The notes: generated by a model not told the origin, from the sequence alone. 64,000 bases of DNA from WTFV01 sp965200895 (GCA_965200895.1 CBDAVM010000001.1:2728001-2792000); one strand, 5' to 3'. Positions 33,199 to 42,234 are shown, numbered from the stretch's first letter. A program made the numbers and translations.

Positions 33199-33978
33199 GC
33201 CTGTCCAGCGGGGCGGGCGCTTGTCGAGGAACGCCTGGACGCCTTCGCGGAAATCGGTGCTCGTGTAGCAGCTCACGATCAGGTCGCGGCCGAGCGACGC
33301 CTCGATGCGGCGGTGGGCCTGCACGCGGCGGATCATCTCCTTGCTGGCGCGGATGGTCAGCGGGGCGTTGGCGGCCATCGTCTCGGCGTATTCTCGCACG
33401 ACCGCGTCGAGCTCGTCCGCAGCGACGACGCGGTTGACGAGACCGGCCGCGGCGGCCTCGGCGGCGCTGAAGAGCCGGCCCGTATAGAGCATTTCCTTCA
33501 GACGCGCGGGACCGATGAGATCGAGGAAGCGGGCGTGATTCGCTGCCGAAAGACAGTTGCCCAGGGTGCGGGCGACGGGCACTCCGAGACGCGACCGGTC
33601 GGTGCATACGCGCAGGTCGCAGGCCGCGGCGATCGCGCAGCCGCCGCCCGTCGTGACGCCATCGATGGCCGCGATGGTCGGCTTGGCCACCCGTTCGAGC
33701 CGGTCGATGACGGCATCGATGCGGCGCTCGTACGCCAGGCCGTCCTCTTCCGTGCGGAACGACCGGAACTGGGCGATGTCGGTGCCGGCGACAAACGCCC
33801 GGCCGCCGGCCCCGCGCAGCACGACGACGCGCACATCGTCGTCGCGGTCGATGTCTTCGCACGCTTCGACGAGCGCGTCGTACATCGGCCAGGTCATGGC
33901 GTTGCGCGCCTCGGGCCGGTTGAACGTGATGGTGGCGACGGGGCCGTCCCGATCGAGGACGACATGGGGAGACGGCAC
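33193..33978 (-). CDS. Crotonase (enoyl-CoA hydratase/isomerase) family protein lacking the usual catalytic Glu residues
   Basis: This 261-residue protein has the crotonase core: ATITFNRPEARNAM, the oxyanion-hole loop GRAFVAGTDIAQF and GVTTGGGCAIAAACDLRV. Where canonical hydratases carry the PE..LG..PGGGGT segment with the two catalytic Glu residues, it reads LGVPVARTLGNCLSAANHARF, so ordinary hydration of enoyl-CoA is unlikely. The GTG at 33978 is chosen for its GGAGG 8 bases upstream. It is divergent from a CaiB-type CoA-transferase, a combination seen in carnitine-like CoA pathways; the real substrate is unknown. Confidence 0.82.
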   Translation of the reverse strand: MPSPHVVLDRDGPVATITFNRPEARNAMTWPMYDALVEACEDIDRDDDVRVVVLRGAGGRAFVAGTDIAQFRSFRTEEDGLAYERRIDAVIDRLERVAKPTIAAIDGVTTGGGCAIAAACDLRVCTDRSRLGVPVARTLGNCLSAANHARFLDLIGPARLKEMLYTGRLFSAAEAAAAGLVNRVVAADELDAVVREYAETMAANAPLTIRASKEMIRRVQAHRRIEASLGRDLIVSCYTSTDFREGVQAFLDKRPPRWTGR

Positions 33979-33994
33979 GACGGGCACCTCCAGG

Positions 33995-34078
33995 GCCGCG
34001 CCGGGGCGCGGCGGGTGAAGGGCGGACGCCCCGGCGCCGCCCGATTTCGACTGCGCCGCGCCCGGGGCGCGGCGGGTG
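33995..34078. repeat. Pair of direct repeats, each a GC-rich hairpin, between crotonase and CaiB genes
   Basis: A 23-base unit at 33995-34017 recurs at 34055-34078 with one extra base. Each copy is a perfect 8-bp stem of GCCGCGCC and GGCGCGGC with a 2- or 3-base loop. The first copy lies in the leader of the crotonase gene. The rest of the 244-base divergent spacer shows no gene. Confidence 0.7.
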
Positions 34079-34222
34079 CGGGCCGATGACGCGCGTCCTG
34101 CCGGACATCGGCGAGGCGGCGTCCCCGGCGCCGGCCATGCCGCTCGCCCGTCGCGCGCGGTGCGCGAGACTGGCGGACGCTGGCGTCGCGGCGCCCTGCC
34201 CGCCGGTCCCGGAGGCGGACCG

Positions 34223-35407
34223 ATGACGCGTGCGCTGCAGGACATCCGCGTGCTCGACGTCACGCAGGTCATGGCCGGCCCGTTCTGCGCAATGCTACTG
34301 TGCGACATGGGCGCCGACGTGATCAAGGTCGAGTCGCCGGCCGGCGACTCGTCGCGCCGGATGGCGGGCGCGCGCGGCGGCGACAGCGCGTCGTTCAACG
34401 CCGTCAACCGCGGCAAGCGCGGCGTGGTCATCGATCTGAAGGCGCCGGGCGGCCCCGACGTGCTGCGGCGGCTGGCGTCGGATGCCGACGTGTTCGTCGA
34501 AAACTACCGCCCCGGCGTTCTCGGCCGGCTGGGGCTGGGCCCGGACGCGCTGCGTGCCCGCAACCCGCGGCTCGTCTACGCCTCCATCTCGGGCTACGGC
34601 CAGACCGGCCCGGCGGCCCGCCGGGGCGGGTTCGATCTGGTCGCCCAGGGGGTGTCGGGACTGATGTCGGTGACCGGCGAGCCGGACCGTCCGCCGGTCA
34701 AGGTGGGCGTGCCGCTGACGGACCTGGGGGCGGGGCTGTTCGCGGTCTGCGGCATCCTGGCCGCGCTCCACGCGCGGGAGCGGACCGGCGCGGGGCAGTA
34801 CGTCGACACCGCGCTCGTCGACGCCGGCGTGGCCCTGTCGGTGTGGGAGGCGACCGAGCTGTTCTCGCGCGGCGTGGTGCCGGGACCGCTGGGCTCGGCC
34901 CACCGCATGAGCGCGCCCTACCAGGCGGTGCGCTGCGCCGACGGCCACATCACGCTCGGCGCCGCCAACGACCGCATCTTCCGGCGGCTGGCGGAGCTGC
35001 TCGGCCATCCCGAGTGGCTGGAGGACGCGCGCTTCGCCGGCGACGCGGACCGCGTCGCCAACCGCGAGGCGCTGGCGGCGCGCATCGAGGCCGTCACCGC
35101 ACGGCACCCGCGGCGCCACTGGCTGGAGCGCCTCGAGGCGCACGACATCCCCTGCGGGCCGATCAACGACTACCGCGAGGTGATGGACGATCCGCAGGTC
35201 CGCGCGCGCGAGATGGTGGTCGAGACCGAGCATCCCACGCTGGGCCGGCTCTCGACGCTGGGCACGCCGATCAAGCTCTCCGACACGCCGCTGACGCCGG
35301 GGCGGCCGGCGCCGCTGCTCGGCCAGCACACCGACGAGGTGCTCGCCGGCGCCGGCTACCGGCAGGAGGAGATCGCGGCGCTGCGTGCGGCCGGCGTCGT
35401 CCGGTGA
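34223..35407 (+). CDS. CaiB/BaiF (family III) CoA-transferase
   Basis: Family III transferases move CoA between carboxylic acids through an active-site Asp. The 394-residue protein begins IRVLDVTQVMAGPFCAMLL, then ADVIKVESPAGDSSR, NRGKRGVVIDLKAPGG, and FVENYRPGVLGRLGLG, and the VDTALVDAGVALSVWE segment contains the likely catalytic Asp. A GGAGG lies 7 bases before the ATG at 34223. It is divergent from the crotonase gene and followed after 234 bases by a tartrate-type dehydrogenase. Substrate unknown; succinate, carnitine and dicarboxylate CoA transfer are all possible for the family. Confidence 0.9.
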   Translation: MTRALQDIRVLDVTQVMAGPFCAMLLCDMGADVIKVESPAGDSSRRMAGARGGDSASFNAVNRGKRGVVIDLKAPGGPDVLRRLASDADVFVENYRPGVLGRLGLGPDALRARNPRLVYASISGYGQTGPAARRGGFDLVAQGVSGLMSVTGEPDRPPVKVGVPLTDLGAGLFAVCGILAALHARERTGAGQYVDTALVDAGVALSVWEATELFSRGVVPGPLGSAHRMSAPYQAVRCADGHITLGAANDRIFRRLAELLGHPEWLEDARFAGDADRVANREALAARIEAVTARHPRRHWLERLEAHDIPCGPINDYREVMDDPQVRAREMVVETEHPTLGRLSTLGTPIKLSDTPLTPGRPAPLLGQHTDEVLAGAGYRQEEIAALRAAGVVR

Positions 35408-35641
35408 CCGGCGTGCGCGGGGGGAACCGGGCCGTGAAGACACCGCTCTGGCGCGCGCCGCGACGACAGTGACGCACCCTGGGGGCGGGAAGGGCTTCCG
35501 AAGTGCGCGGTGAAGCGCCTGGGCGGTTGTGGTCCGGATCGGAGCGCAGCGCGTCGCCGCACCGGTAGCGGGAACGGCGGCCGCGCGCGGCCGGCGGCGC
35601 ACGCCAGTCGCCGTGCGCGCCGAGAGGAGGAACAGGTCCCG

Positions 35642-36709
35642 ATGGCGAGCTATTCGATTGCGGTCATACCCGGCGACGGGATCGGACAGGAGGTGGTGCC
35701 GGCGGCGATGCGGGTGGTCGACGCCGCCGGCCGGCGCTTCGGTTTCGACTGCCGGTGGACATCCTTCGACTGGGGCTGCGAGCGCTACGCGCGCACGGGG
35801 CAGATGATGCCCGAGGACGGCCTCGACCGGTTGCGCAGCCACGACGCCATCTTCCTCGGGGCGGTCGGCTGGCCCGGCGTCCCCGACCACGTCTCGCTGT
35901 GGGGCCTGCTGATCCCGATCCGCCGGGCGTTCGGCCAGTACATCAACCTGCGGCCGGTGCGTCTGCTGCCCGGCGTCCGCTCCCCCCTGGCGGGCCGCCG
36001 GCCGGACGAGATCGACTTCGTCGTCGTGCGCGAGAACAACGAGGGGGAGTACTCCGAGATCGGCGGGCGGCTCTATGCCGGCACGGACGACGAGATGGCG
36101 GTGCAGCAGGCGGTGTTCACCCGCCGCGGCGTCGACCGCGTGCTGCGCCATGCGTTCGAGCTGGCCCGCAGCCGTCCCGCGCGGCATCTCACCTCGGCGA
36201 CCAAGTCGAACGGCATCATCCACAGCATGCCGTTCTGGGACGAGCGCTTCGCGGCGCTCGCGCGCGAGTACCCGGACGTGACCACCGACCAGTACCACAT
36301 CGACATCCTGTCGGCCCATTTCGTCCAGCACCCGGACTGGTTCGACGTGGTGGTCGCAAGCAACCTGTTCGGGGACATCCTCTCGGACATCGGCCCCGCC
36401 ATCGCCGGCTCGATCGGCCTGGCCCCGGGCGCCAACCTGAACCCGGAACGCACCGCGCCGTCGATGTTCGAACCCGTGCACGGGTCGGCGCCGGACATCG
36501 CGGGGAAGGGAATCGCCAACCCGATCGCGCAGGTGTGGACGGCTGCGATGATGCTCGATCACCTGCAGGAGACCGGGGCCGCCGCGGCCCTGACCGGGGC
36601 GATAGAGGCGCAACTCGCGGAGGGTGAGGTCGTCACCCGTGACCTCGGCGGCGATGCGGACACCGGGCAGGTGGTTGAGGCCCTCGTCCGCCGCGTCGAG
36701 CAGGCGTAA
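35642..36709 (+). CDS. Tartrate dehydrogenase / isopropylmalate-dehydrogenase-like decarboxylating dehydrogenase
   Basis: This belongs to the beta-decarboxylating dehydrogenase family acting on 2-hydroxy-3-substituted dicarboxylates. The 355-residue protein starts YSIAVIPGDGIGQEVVPAA and has FLGAVGWPGVPDHVSLWG, INLRPVRLLPG, VVRENNEGEYSEIGGR, ATKSNGIIHSMPFWDE, SNLFGDILSDIGPAIAGSIG and FEPVHGSAPDIAGKG. The GWPGVPDHVSLWGLLIPIR loop resembles tartrate dehydrogenases (TtuC-like) more than LeuB, and no leuCD genes are nearby. The ATG follows a GAGGAGG sequence. A role in tartrate or malate-type acid use with the neighbouring CoA-transferase is inference. Confidence 0.86.
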   Translation: MASYSIAVIPGDGIGQEVVPAAMRVVDAAGRRFGFDCRWTSFDWGCERYARTGQMMPEDGLDRLRSHDAIFLGAVGWPGVPDHVSLWGLLIPIRRAFGQYINLRPVRLLPGVRSPLAGRRPDEIDFVVVRENNEGEYSEIGGRLYAGTDDEMAVQQAVFTRRGVDRVLRHAFELARSRPARHLTSATKSNGIIHSMPFWDERFAALAREYPDVTTDQYHIDILSAHFVQHPDWFDVVVASNLFGDILSDIGPAIAGSIGLAPGANLNPERTAPSMFEPVHGSAPDIAGKGIANPIAQVWTAAMMLDHLQETGAAAALTGAIEAQLAEGEVVTRDLGGDADTGQVVEALVRRVEQA

Positions 36710-36783
36710 CGGAGTGACTCTGCAGAATCGACCTGGATATCGTGCGCACGTCGGCAGCACACGGGCAGCGGAAGGTCGGCGTC

Positions 36784-38166
36784 TCACTGGTAGCCGAACA
36801 GGGGCGGGAAGACGACGACGACGAAGGCGGCCCAGACGGCGTAGACCGGCAGATAGTCGGTCTGCCAGCGCTCCAGCGCGGAGAACGAACCGCGGCCGCC
36901 GAGGAAGCGGGCGTACAGCCAGGCCGACCAGACGAGATTGACCAGCAGGACCAGGTTCTCGCCCAGGGCCGCCACCCGGTTCGGGCTGAACCCGAACTCG
37001 GAGATGCGGCCGGCGATGGCGGTCAGCGCCACGGCGTCGACGACCAGGGCGCTGACCACGAGCAGAAGCTGCAGCGCGTCGAACCCATCGGGCGGCGCCT
37101 GCGGATCGCGCGCCGAGACGGCGTAGAGCAGCAGGCCGAGGACGATCGCCAGCAGCAGGTCGAAGGCGATCAGCACCTCGCGCTCGAAGTCGATGCCGCT
37201 GCCGGTCCAGATCATGGTCGCCAGGAAGGCGATCAGCACCGCCGCGAACAGCGGGGTGAACAGGCGCGTCAGCACCGGCGCCATGTTCTCGATGACGCTC
37301 TGCTTGGCCTCCACCAGCCACGCGCCGACGATGACCGCGCCCATCGCGCCGCACGGCAGCAGCCACTGCTGCGCGAACCGCTCGACATCGACGCCGATGG
37401 CGGCGAAGGCGCCGAGGGTGAATCCGGTGAGCACGCCGCCGCCCAGCGCCATCAGCACGTAGTAGATGAACAGTTCGCCGGTGAAGCGCACGAAGTCCAT
37501 GCGTCCGGCGGCGTCGCGCCAGCGCCCCCCGACGTAGGCGACGCCCACCGCCAGCCACAGCGCGATCGGCAGGTGCAGCGCTGCGAGCGTCTGGGTGTGA
37601 CCGTAGGGCGTGAACGGAAAGACGTTGATGGCGAGGGCGCCGACGGCGAACGCCACTGCCAGGCGCAGGCCCGCCGCCCGGTCCATCCGCCGTTTCCAGG
37701 CGAAGTAGCCGGCGAGCAGCGGGAGCACGAAGAAACCGAGGTTGCGGAAGTAGAACGGCAGGAACTCTTCGTCGGGATTGACCAGCGGCGGGTAGCCGAA
37801 CAGCTCCGGCAGCTTCACGGCCAGCGCGGCGGCGGCCGCCAGCCCGACCACGACGGCGGTCTCGACCGAAGACGCGGTCCGCTCCGCCTCGGCCGTCTCC
37901 GTGGGCGCCGTCACGAGCTGCTTCCACAGCCGCTCGGAATGCTCGCGGGCGAACTCGCGCGACACCGCATCCAGGTTGCCCATCCGTTTGACGGCCACCA
38001 GGAACGCCTCGTCCGCCGCGAGACCCGCCTCGCCGAGCGCCGTCACCTGGTCGCGGAGATGACTCTCCAGCTCCGCTGCATCGGACGTGCGGATTGCCGG
38101 CCGGCGGCGCAGGTAGGCCCGCCACTGTGCGATCTGTGCTTCGAGCGTCTCGTCCTGCATCGTCAT
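36784..38166 (-). CDS. Polytopic membrane protein with N-terminal permease-prefix-like domain, PadR-linked
   Basis: This 460-residue protein has a soluble helical N-terminus (about 1-90) including HLRDQVTALGEAGLAADEAFLVAVKRMG. That stretch resembles the prefix domain found before ABC-type permeases in Acidobacteria. About twelve hydrophobic helices follow, ending in VVVFPPLFGYQ. No FtsX or MacB permease core is evident, and the membrane part looks like a DUF4153-type or unassigned family. The ATG at 38166 begins just before the prefix domain. It is 143 bases downstream of padR on the same strand and is probably controlled by it. Function unknown. Confidence 0.7.
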   Translation of the reverse strand: MTMQDETLEAQIAQWRAYLRRRPAIRTSDAAELESHLRDQVTALGEAGLAADEAFLVAVKRMGNLDAVSREFAREHSERLWKQLVTAPTETAEAERTASSVETAVVVGLAAAAALAVKLPELFGYPPLVNPDEEFLPFYFRNLGFFVLPLLAGYFAWKRRMDRAAGLRLAVAFAVGALAINVFPFTPYGHTQTLAALHLPIALWLAVGVAYVGGRWRDAAGRMDFVRFTGELFIYYVLMALGGGVLTGFTLGAFAAIGVDVERFAQQWLLPCGAMGAVIVGAWLVEAKQSVIENMAPVLTRLFTPLFAAVLIAFLATMIWTGSGIDFEREVLIAFDLLLAIVLGLLLYAVSARDPQAPPDGFDALQLLLVVSALVVDAVALTAIAGRISEFGFSPNRVAALGENLVLLVNLVWSAWLYARFLGGRGSFSALERWQTDYLPVYAVWAAFVVVVFPPLFGYQ

Positions 38167-38309
38167 GGTCGTCCCGTCCTCGTGTTCAACGCCCGCGACG
38201 GAAACGCCGGTCGCGTCCCGTCGCGCGTTGTCGTATCGTCTCGTCCGCGTTCGCGTTGCGGCCTCCCGCCGGCCCGATCCCTCGGGCGGCGCGGCGGGCT
38301 GTCCCGCCG

Positions 38310-38669
38310 TCACGCCGGCGCGGCGGGCGTGTACCCCGGGGTGCGCGCCCGCCAGATGCCGCGCAGCGTCTGGTCCACCACCTGCCACTGCGCCCGCTGC
38401 ATCGCCAGGTGCGCCCGTCCCGCCCGGGTGATGCGGTAGTAGCGGCGTCGCCGGCCGGTCTCGGCGGTGGCCCAGCGCGCCTCGACGTGCCCGAGCCGCT
38501 CCAGACGGTGCAGCACGGGGTACAGCATCCCGTCCGTCCACCGCAGGCGGCCCTCCGACAGTTCGCTGACCCGCTTGATGATGGCGTAGCCGTAGCTGTC
38601 GCCCTCGGTCAGGATGGCGAGGACGAGCGGGGCGGCCGAGGCGGCCACCAGGTCCTTGCCGATGTTCAT
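38310..38669 (-). CDS. PadR-family transcriptional regulator
   Basis: This 119-residue protein is a small winged-helix repressor of the PadR family. It shows APLVLAILTEGDSYGYAIIKRVSELSEGRLRWTDGMLYPVLHRLERLG as its DNA-binding half (read in parts), then GRRRRYYRITRAGRAHL as the wing, and a short C-terminal dimerisation helix. The ATG at 38669 has GGAG 9 bases upstream; an ATG at 38687 lacks one. The 44-bp dyad at 38707-38750 lies in its promoter, so autoregulation is likely. It precedes a membrane-protein gene, a pairing typical for PadR. Confidence 0.92.
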   Translation of the reverse strand: MNIGKDLVAASAAPLVLAILTEGDSYGYAIIKRVSELSEGRLRWTDGMLYPVLHRLERLGHVEARWATAETGRRRRYYRITRAGRAHLAMQRAQWQVVDQTLRGIWRARTPGYTPAAPA

Positions 38670-38706
38670 CGTGTCGTGCTCCGGCATGCCGCGTTGCGCG
38701 CCGGGA

Positions 38707-38750
38707 TCATATACATAGCACAACAATGCATTTATGTGCAATGTGTATGA
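38707..38750. promoter_or_regulatory. 44-bp dyad, probable PadR operator and promoter
   Basis: The arms at 38707-38722 and 38735-38750 are 16 bases each and match at 14 of 16 positions as inverted repeats. The centre holds the palindrome AATGCATT (38725-38732), so 18 of 22 base pairs over the whole element are symmetric. It is strikingly AT-rich for this genome. On the minus strand it contains TTGCAC and TATGTA spaced 18 bases apart, about 40 bases upstream of the padR ATG. Together this suggests a repressor site overlapping the promoter. Confidence 0.7.
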
Positions 38751-38989
38751 GCCACGTTCGGCTGCGCGCGGACCGGTTGCGGTTCGCTTCTCGTCGGGTC
38801 CGACAGGATGGCTTGCGGGTGAATTGCGTCCGCAGGGTGCGGGCGCGGTGTTCGGCTGGCGCAACCTGCTATCCTTCGCCACGCGGCGGGCGTCCCGGAG
38901 CCGCATTTGCATCGCGCTGGCAGAGTGGTCGTGACGGGGCAGGATCGAGGCGCCGACGCACCTCGCGGGTGCGTGAGAGGAGTCCGGAC

Positions 38990-40957
38990 GTGTCAACACA
39001 TCGCATGGGCATCGTGTCGCTTGTCGTGCTCGGCGGGCTCCTGGCCCCCGGCGCGACCCCCGCGGCGGGGCAGACCGACAACGGCGAGTGGCGCAGCTAC
39101 GGCGGCGACATCGCGAACACGCGCTACGCGCCGCTGGACCAGATCACGGCCGACAACTTCGACGACCTGGAGGTCGCCTGGCGGCTGCGGACCGCCAACT
39201 TCGGGCCGGAGCCGGAGTTCAACTTCCAGGCGACGCCGCTGATGGTCGGCGGCGTGATCTACTCGACGGCCGGCCTGCGCCGCGCCGTCATCGCGGCCGA
39301 CGCGGGCACCGGCGAGCTGCTGTGGATGCACCGGCTCGACGAGGGCGAGCGGGCCGAGGTGGCCCCGCGGCGGCGCTCGGGGCGAGGACTGGCCTACCGC
39401 GACGATGGCGGCGACGGCGAGATCTTCTACGTGACGCCGGGCTACCGGCTGGTCGGCCTCGACGCGCGGACGGGCGAGCGGCTGTCCGGCTTCGGCGAGG
39501 ACGGCGTCGTCGACCTGATGCAGAACATGGATCAGGACATCGATCCGCTGTCGGGCGAGATCGGCCTGCACGCCACGCCGCTGGTGGCCGGCGACACGAT
39601 CGTCATCGGGGCGGCGCACGTGCCGGGCGGCGCGCCGCGGTCGATGCGCAACACGAAGGGCTACGTGCGGGGCTTCGATGCGGACACCGGCGTCCGCAAG
39701 TGGATCTTCCACACGATCCCGGGTGCGGACGAGTTCGGCAACGACACGTGGCTGAACGAGTCGTGGCGCTACACGGGCAACACGGGGGTGTGGGGCCAGA
39801 TCAGCGCGGACCTGGAGCTGGGCATCGTCTACTTCGCGACCGAGATGCCGACCAACGACTACTACGGGGGGCACCGGCACGGGGACAACCTGTACTCGGA
39901 CAGCATCGTGGCGGTGGACATCGAGACCGGTGACCGGCTGTGGCACTTCCAGGCCATCCACCACGACGTCTGGGACTGGGACTTCCCCTGCGCGCCGATC
40001 CTGGCCGATGTGATGATCGACGGCGAGCTGCGCAAGCTCATCGCGCAGCCGAGCAAGCAGTCGTGGCTGTACGTCTTCGACCGGGTGACGGGCGAACCGA
40101 TCTGGCCCATCGAGGAGCGCGAGGTGGAGCAGTCCGACGTGCCGGGCGAACTCCTGGCGCTGACCCAGCCTTTCGTGACGAAGCCGCCGGCCTACGACCG
40201 GCAGGGCGTCGACGTCGACGACCTGATCGACTTCACGCCGGAGCTGCGCCGGCGCGCCATCGAGATCGCGTCGCGGCACAGGATGGGGCCGATCTTCACG
40301 CCGCCCACCGTGTCGGAGGCCGACGGCGTCTACGGCACCCTGATGCTCCCGTCGCAGGCCGGCGGCACCAACTGGCCTGGCGGTTCGCTCGATCCCGAGA
40401 CCGGCATCGTCTACCTCTATACCTTCACCCAGATGGTCTCGCTCGGGCTGGTCAACGACCCGGAGCGCTCGGACATGAACTTCATCCGCGGGCGCGGGGA
40501 GGGCATCTCCGCCCGGGCGGCGTCGCTGACGGTCGAGGGCATCCCCCTCGTCAAGCCGCCCTGGGGCCGCATCACCGCCATCGATCTGAAGGACGGCGCG
40601 ATCCTCTGGCAGGCGCCGCACGGCGAGACCCCGGACAACATCCGCAACCACCGGCTGCTCGAGGGCGTCGAGATCCCGCGCACGGGCCGCATCGGGCGCG
40701 TCGGCACGCTGAACACCCCGACCCTGGTGATCGCCGGCGAGGCGGGTACGTTCACCACGCCGTCCGGCGAGGTCGGGGCGATGCTGCGCGCCTACGACAA
40801 GATGTCGGGCGAGGAGGTCGGCGCGGTCTACATGCCGGCCGGGGTGACCGGCGCGCCGATGACCTACCTGCACGAGGGCCGGCAGTACGTCGTCACGGCG
40901 ATCGGCGGCGGCGGGTTCCCGGGCGAGCTGATCGCCTGGCGGCTGCCGGCGGAGTAG
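38990..40957 (+). CDS. Secreted PQQ-dependent dehydrogenase, copy 1
   Basis: Such quinoproteins oxidise alcohols or sugars in the periplasm and pass electrons to the respiratory chain. The 655-residue protein has a signal peptide (about 1-28, ending PAAGQ) and then an eight-bladed propeller with GEWRSYGGDIANTRYAPLDQ, HHDVWDWDFPCAPIL, QPSKQSWLYVFDRVTGEPIW and GGTNWPGGSLDPETG. No CxxCH haem domain is present, so an external cytochrome is needed. The GTG at 38990 has AGGAG 7 bases upstream. It is a close paralogue of the gene at 52808, of identical length. The 239 bases upstream of the start show no gene. Substrate unknown. Confidence 0.9.
   Translation: MSTHRMGIVSLVVLGGLLAPGATPAAGQTDNGEWRSYGGDIANTRYAPLDQITADNFDDLEVAWRLRTANFGPEPEFNFQATPLMVGGVIYSTAGLRRAVIAADAGTGELLWMHRLDEGERAEVAPRRRSGRGLAYRDDGGDGEIFYVTPGYRLVGLDARTGERLSGFGEDGVVDLMQNMDQDIDPLSGEIGLHATPLVAGDTIVIGAAHVPGGAPRSMRNTKGYVRGFDADTGVRKWIFHTIPGADEFGNDTWLNESWRYTGNTGVWGQISADLELGIVYFATEMPTNDYYGGHRHGDNLYSDSIVAVDIETGDRLWHFQAIHHDVWDWDFPCAPILADVMIDGELRKLIAQPSKQSWLYVFDRVTGEPIWPIEEREVEQSDVPGELLALTQPFVTKPPAYDRQGVDVDDLIDFTPELRRRAIEIASRHRMGPIFTPPTVSEADGVYGTLMLPSQAGGTNWPGGSLDPETGIVYLYTFTQMVSLGLVNDPERSDMNFIRGRGEGISARAASLTVEGIPLVKPPWGRITAIDLKDGAILWQAPHGETPDNIRNHRLLEGVEIPRTGRIGRVGTLNTPTLVIAGEAGTFTTPSGEVGAMLRAYDKMSGEEVGAVYMPAGVTGAPMTYLHEGRQYVVTAIGGGGFPGELIAWRLPAE
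39680..40004 (+). repeat. 325-bp block identical to 53498-53822
   Basis: Every base of this stretch in PQQ dehydrogenase copy 1 equals the corresponding base in copy 2 (offset 13,818). Outside it the two genes differ, mildly toward the 5' side and more strongly toward the 3' side. It probably marks recent gene conversion. Confidence 0.9.
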
Positions 40958-40970
40958 CCGCGGCGCTGCG

Positions 40971-42227
40971 TCAGGGCTGCTCGTCGATGCGGTACAGGTG
41001 CGTGTCGGTACGGATGAACAGCACGCCGTCCGCCACCGCCATCGACGCCAGCATCGCACCGTCCAGCCGGTTGCGGGCCAGTACGCGGAACTCGGTCCCG
41101 GGCGCGATCACGGTCGTCACGCCCTCCTCGTTCTGGAAGTGGATGCGCCCGGCGGCGAACACCGGCGAGGCCGAGTGGTTGCCGCCCAGCCGCCGCTGCC
41201 AGTGGACGTCGCCGGTGTGGGCATCGACGCAGGTGGCGATGCCGAAGTCGGTGACCATGTAGAGCTCGTCGCCGACGAGGATCGGAGAGGGGGTCAGCGG
41301 CGCCCCGCGACGCAGCCGCCAGGCGACGTGCGACCGCGTGACGTCGCCTCTGCCGTCGGCGCGGACCGCGAGCAGCGTCGGGGACTGGAAGCCGGTGGAC
41401 AGAAACACCATCCCGTGGCCGTGGACGGGGCGCGGGACGTTGGAGAACCCGTTGGGGTATCGCACCCGCCAGATCGGACGCCCGGTCGCCGGGTCGTGCG
41501 CCGTGGCGCGGAAGGCGCTGACGTTGACGATCTGCTCGCGGTCTCCGACGCGAATGACGAGCGGTGTGGAGTAGGCCTGCGATACCGGATCCCGGTGCGT
41601 CGACCGCCAGCGTTCCTCCCCCGTGCGCGCATCGACCGCCACGAGATAGGCGGTGTCGTAGCCGTCGATGCTCACCACCAGCCGGCCGTCGTGCAGGATC
41701 GGCGAGCCGCCGTTCCCGTGCTGCGAGGTGTAGGGGAAGCGGGTGCGCCAGAGTACGTCGCCGGCCGTGCTGACCGCCGCGGTTCCCGTGGCGCCGAAGT
41801 GGACGTAGACGTGCTCGCCGTCCGGGTCGAGGACCGGCGTGGGCGAGGCGAAGCTGTTCTTCGGGTTGAGGAGCCAAGTCGCGTCGCTGCCGAACACCTG
41901 CACGTCGAGGTTGTTGTCGCCGGTCCGGACGTCGTAGGACAGCAGCCGGAGCGAACTGCCGGCAGCCGTATCGGTCAACGCAGTCGTCAACCAGATGCGG
42001 CCACCGGCGACGACCGGCGAAGACCATCCCCGGCCCGGGACCGGCGTCTTCCAGGTCACGTTCTCGGTCTCGCTCCAGGTGATGGGAACCGCCGCGTCCG
42101 GCGCGTGGCCCTGCCCGGTCGGCCCGCGGAACTGCGGCCAGTCCTGTGCGTGGGCGCCGCCGCTCCACGCCAGCAGCAGCCCGATCCCTGCGCCTGCCGC
42201 GACGCGCCGTAGTTGACCCTGTTGCAT
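40971..42227 (-). CDS. Secreted BamB-like PQQ-repeat beta-propeller protein
   Basis: This 418-residue protein starts with a signal peptide (about 1-28, ending GGAHAQ) followed by DWPQFRGPTGQGHA and repeated propeller blades with Gly-Asp and Trp signatures such as VDARTGEERWRS, HDPATGRPIWRVRYP and VDAHTGDVHWQRRLGG. Such proteins resemble BamB or non-enzymatic PQQ-like propellers and may not bind PQQ. The ATG at 42227 is chosen because a TACAAT box ends 7 bases upstream; an ATG three codons earlier overlaps that box. It is convergent with PQQ dehydrogenase copy 1 (13-base gap) and divergent from glyQ. Confidence 0.82.
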   Translation of the reverse strand: MQQGQLRRVAAGAGIGLLLAWSGGAHAQDWPQFRGPTGQGHAPDAAVPITWSETENVTWKTPVPGRGWSSPVVAGGRIWLTTALTDTAAGSSLRLLSYDVRTGDNNLDVQVFGSDATWLLNPKNSFASPTPVLDPDGEHVYVHFGATGTAAVSTAGDVLWRTRFPYTSQHGNGGSPILHDGRLVVSIDGYDTAYLVAVDARTGEERWRSTHRDPVSQAYSTPLVIRVGDREQIVNVSAFRATAHDPATGRPIWRVRYPNGFSNVPRPVHGHGMVFLSTGFQSPTLLAVRADGRGDVTRSHVAWRLRRGAPLTPSPILVGDELYMVTDFGIATCVDAHTGDVHWQRRLGGNHSASPVFAAGRIHFQNEEGVTTVIAPGTEFRVLARNRLDGAMLASMAVADGVLFIRTDTHLYRIDEQP

Positions 42228-42234
42228 GCGTTCC

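Noticed and set aside
36784..38541. Membrane protein reading frame extending into padR
   Set aside because: The frame is open through the padR region, but that part translates to a low-complexity sequence while the other frame gives a clear PadR protein; the ATG at 38166 fits the prefix domain.
38726..38989. N-terminal extension of PQQ dehydrogenase copy 1
   Set aside because: The frame is open but the translated sequence is unlike a protein. The GTG at 38990 has an AGGAG leader, and the resulting protein has the same length and signal peptide as copy 2.
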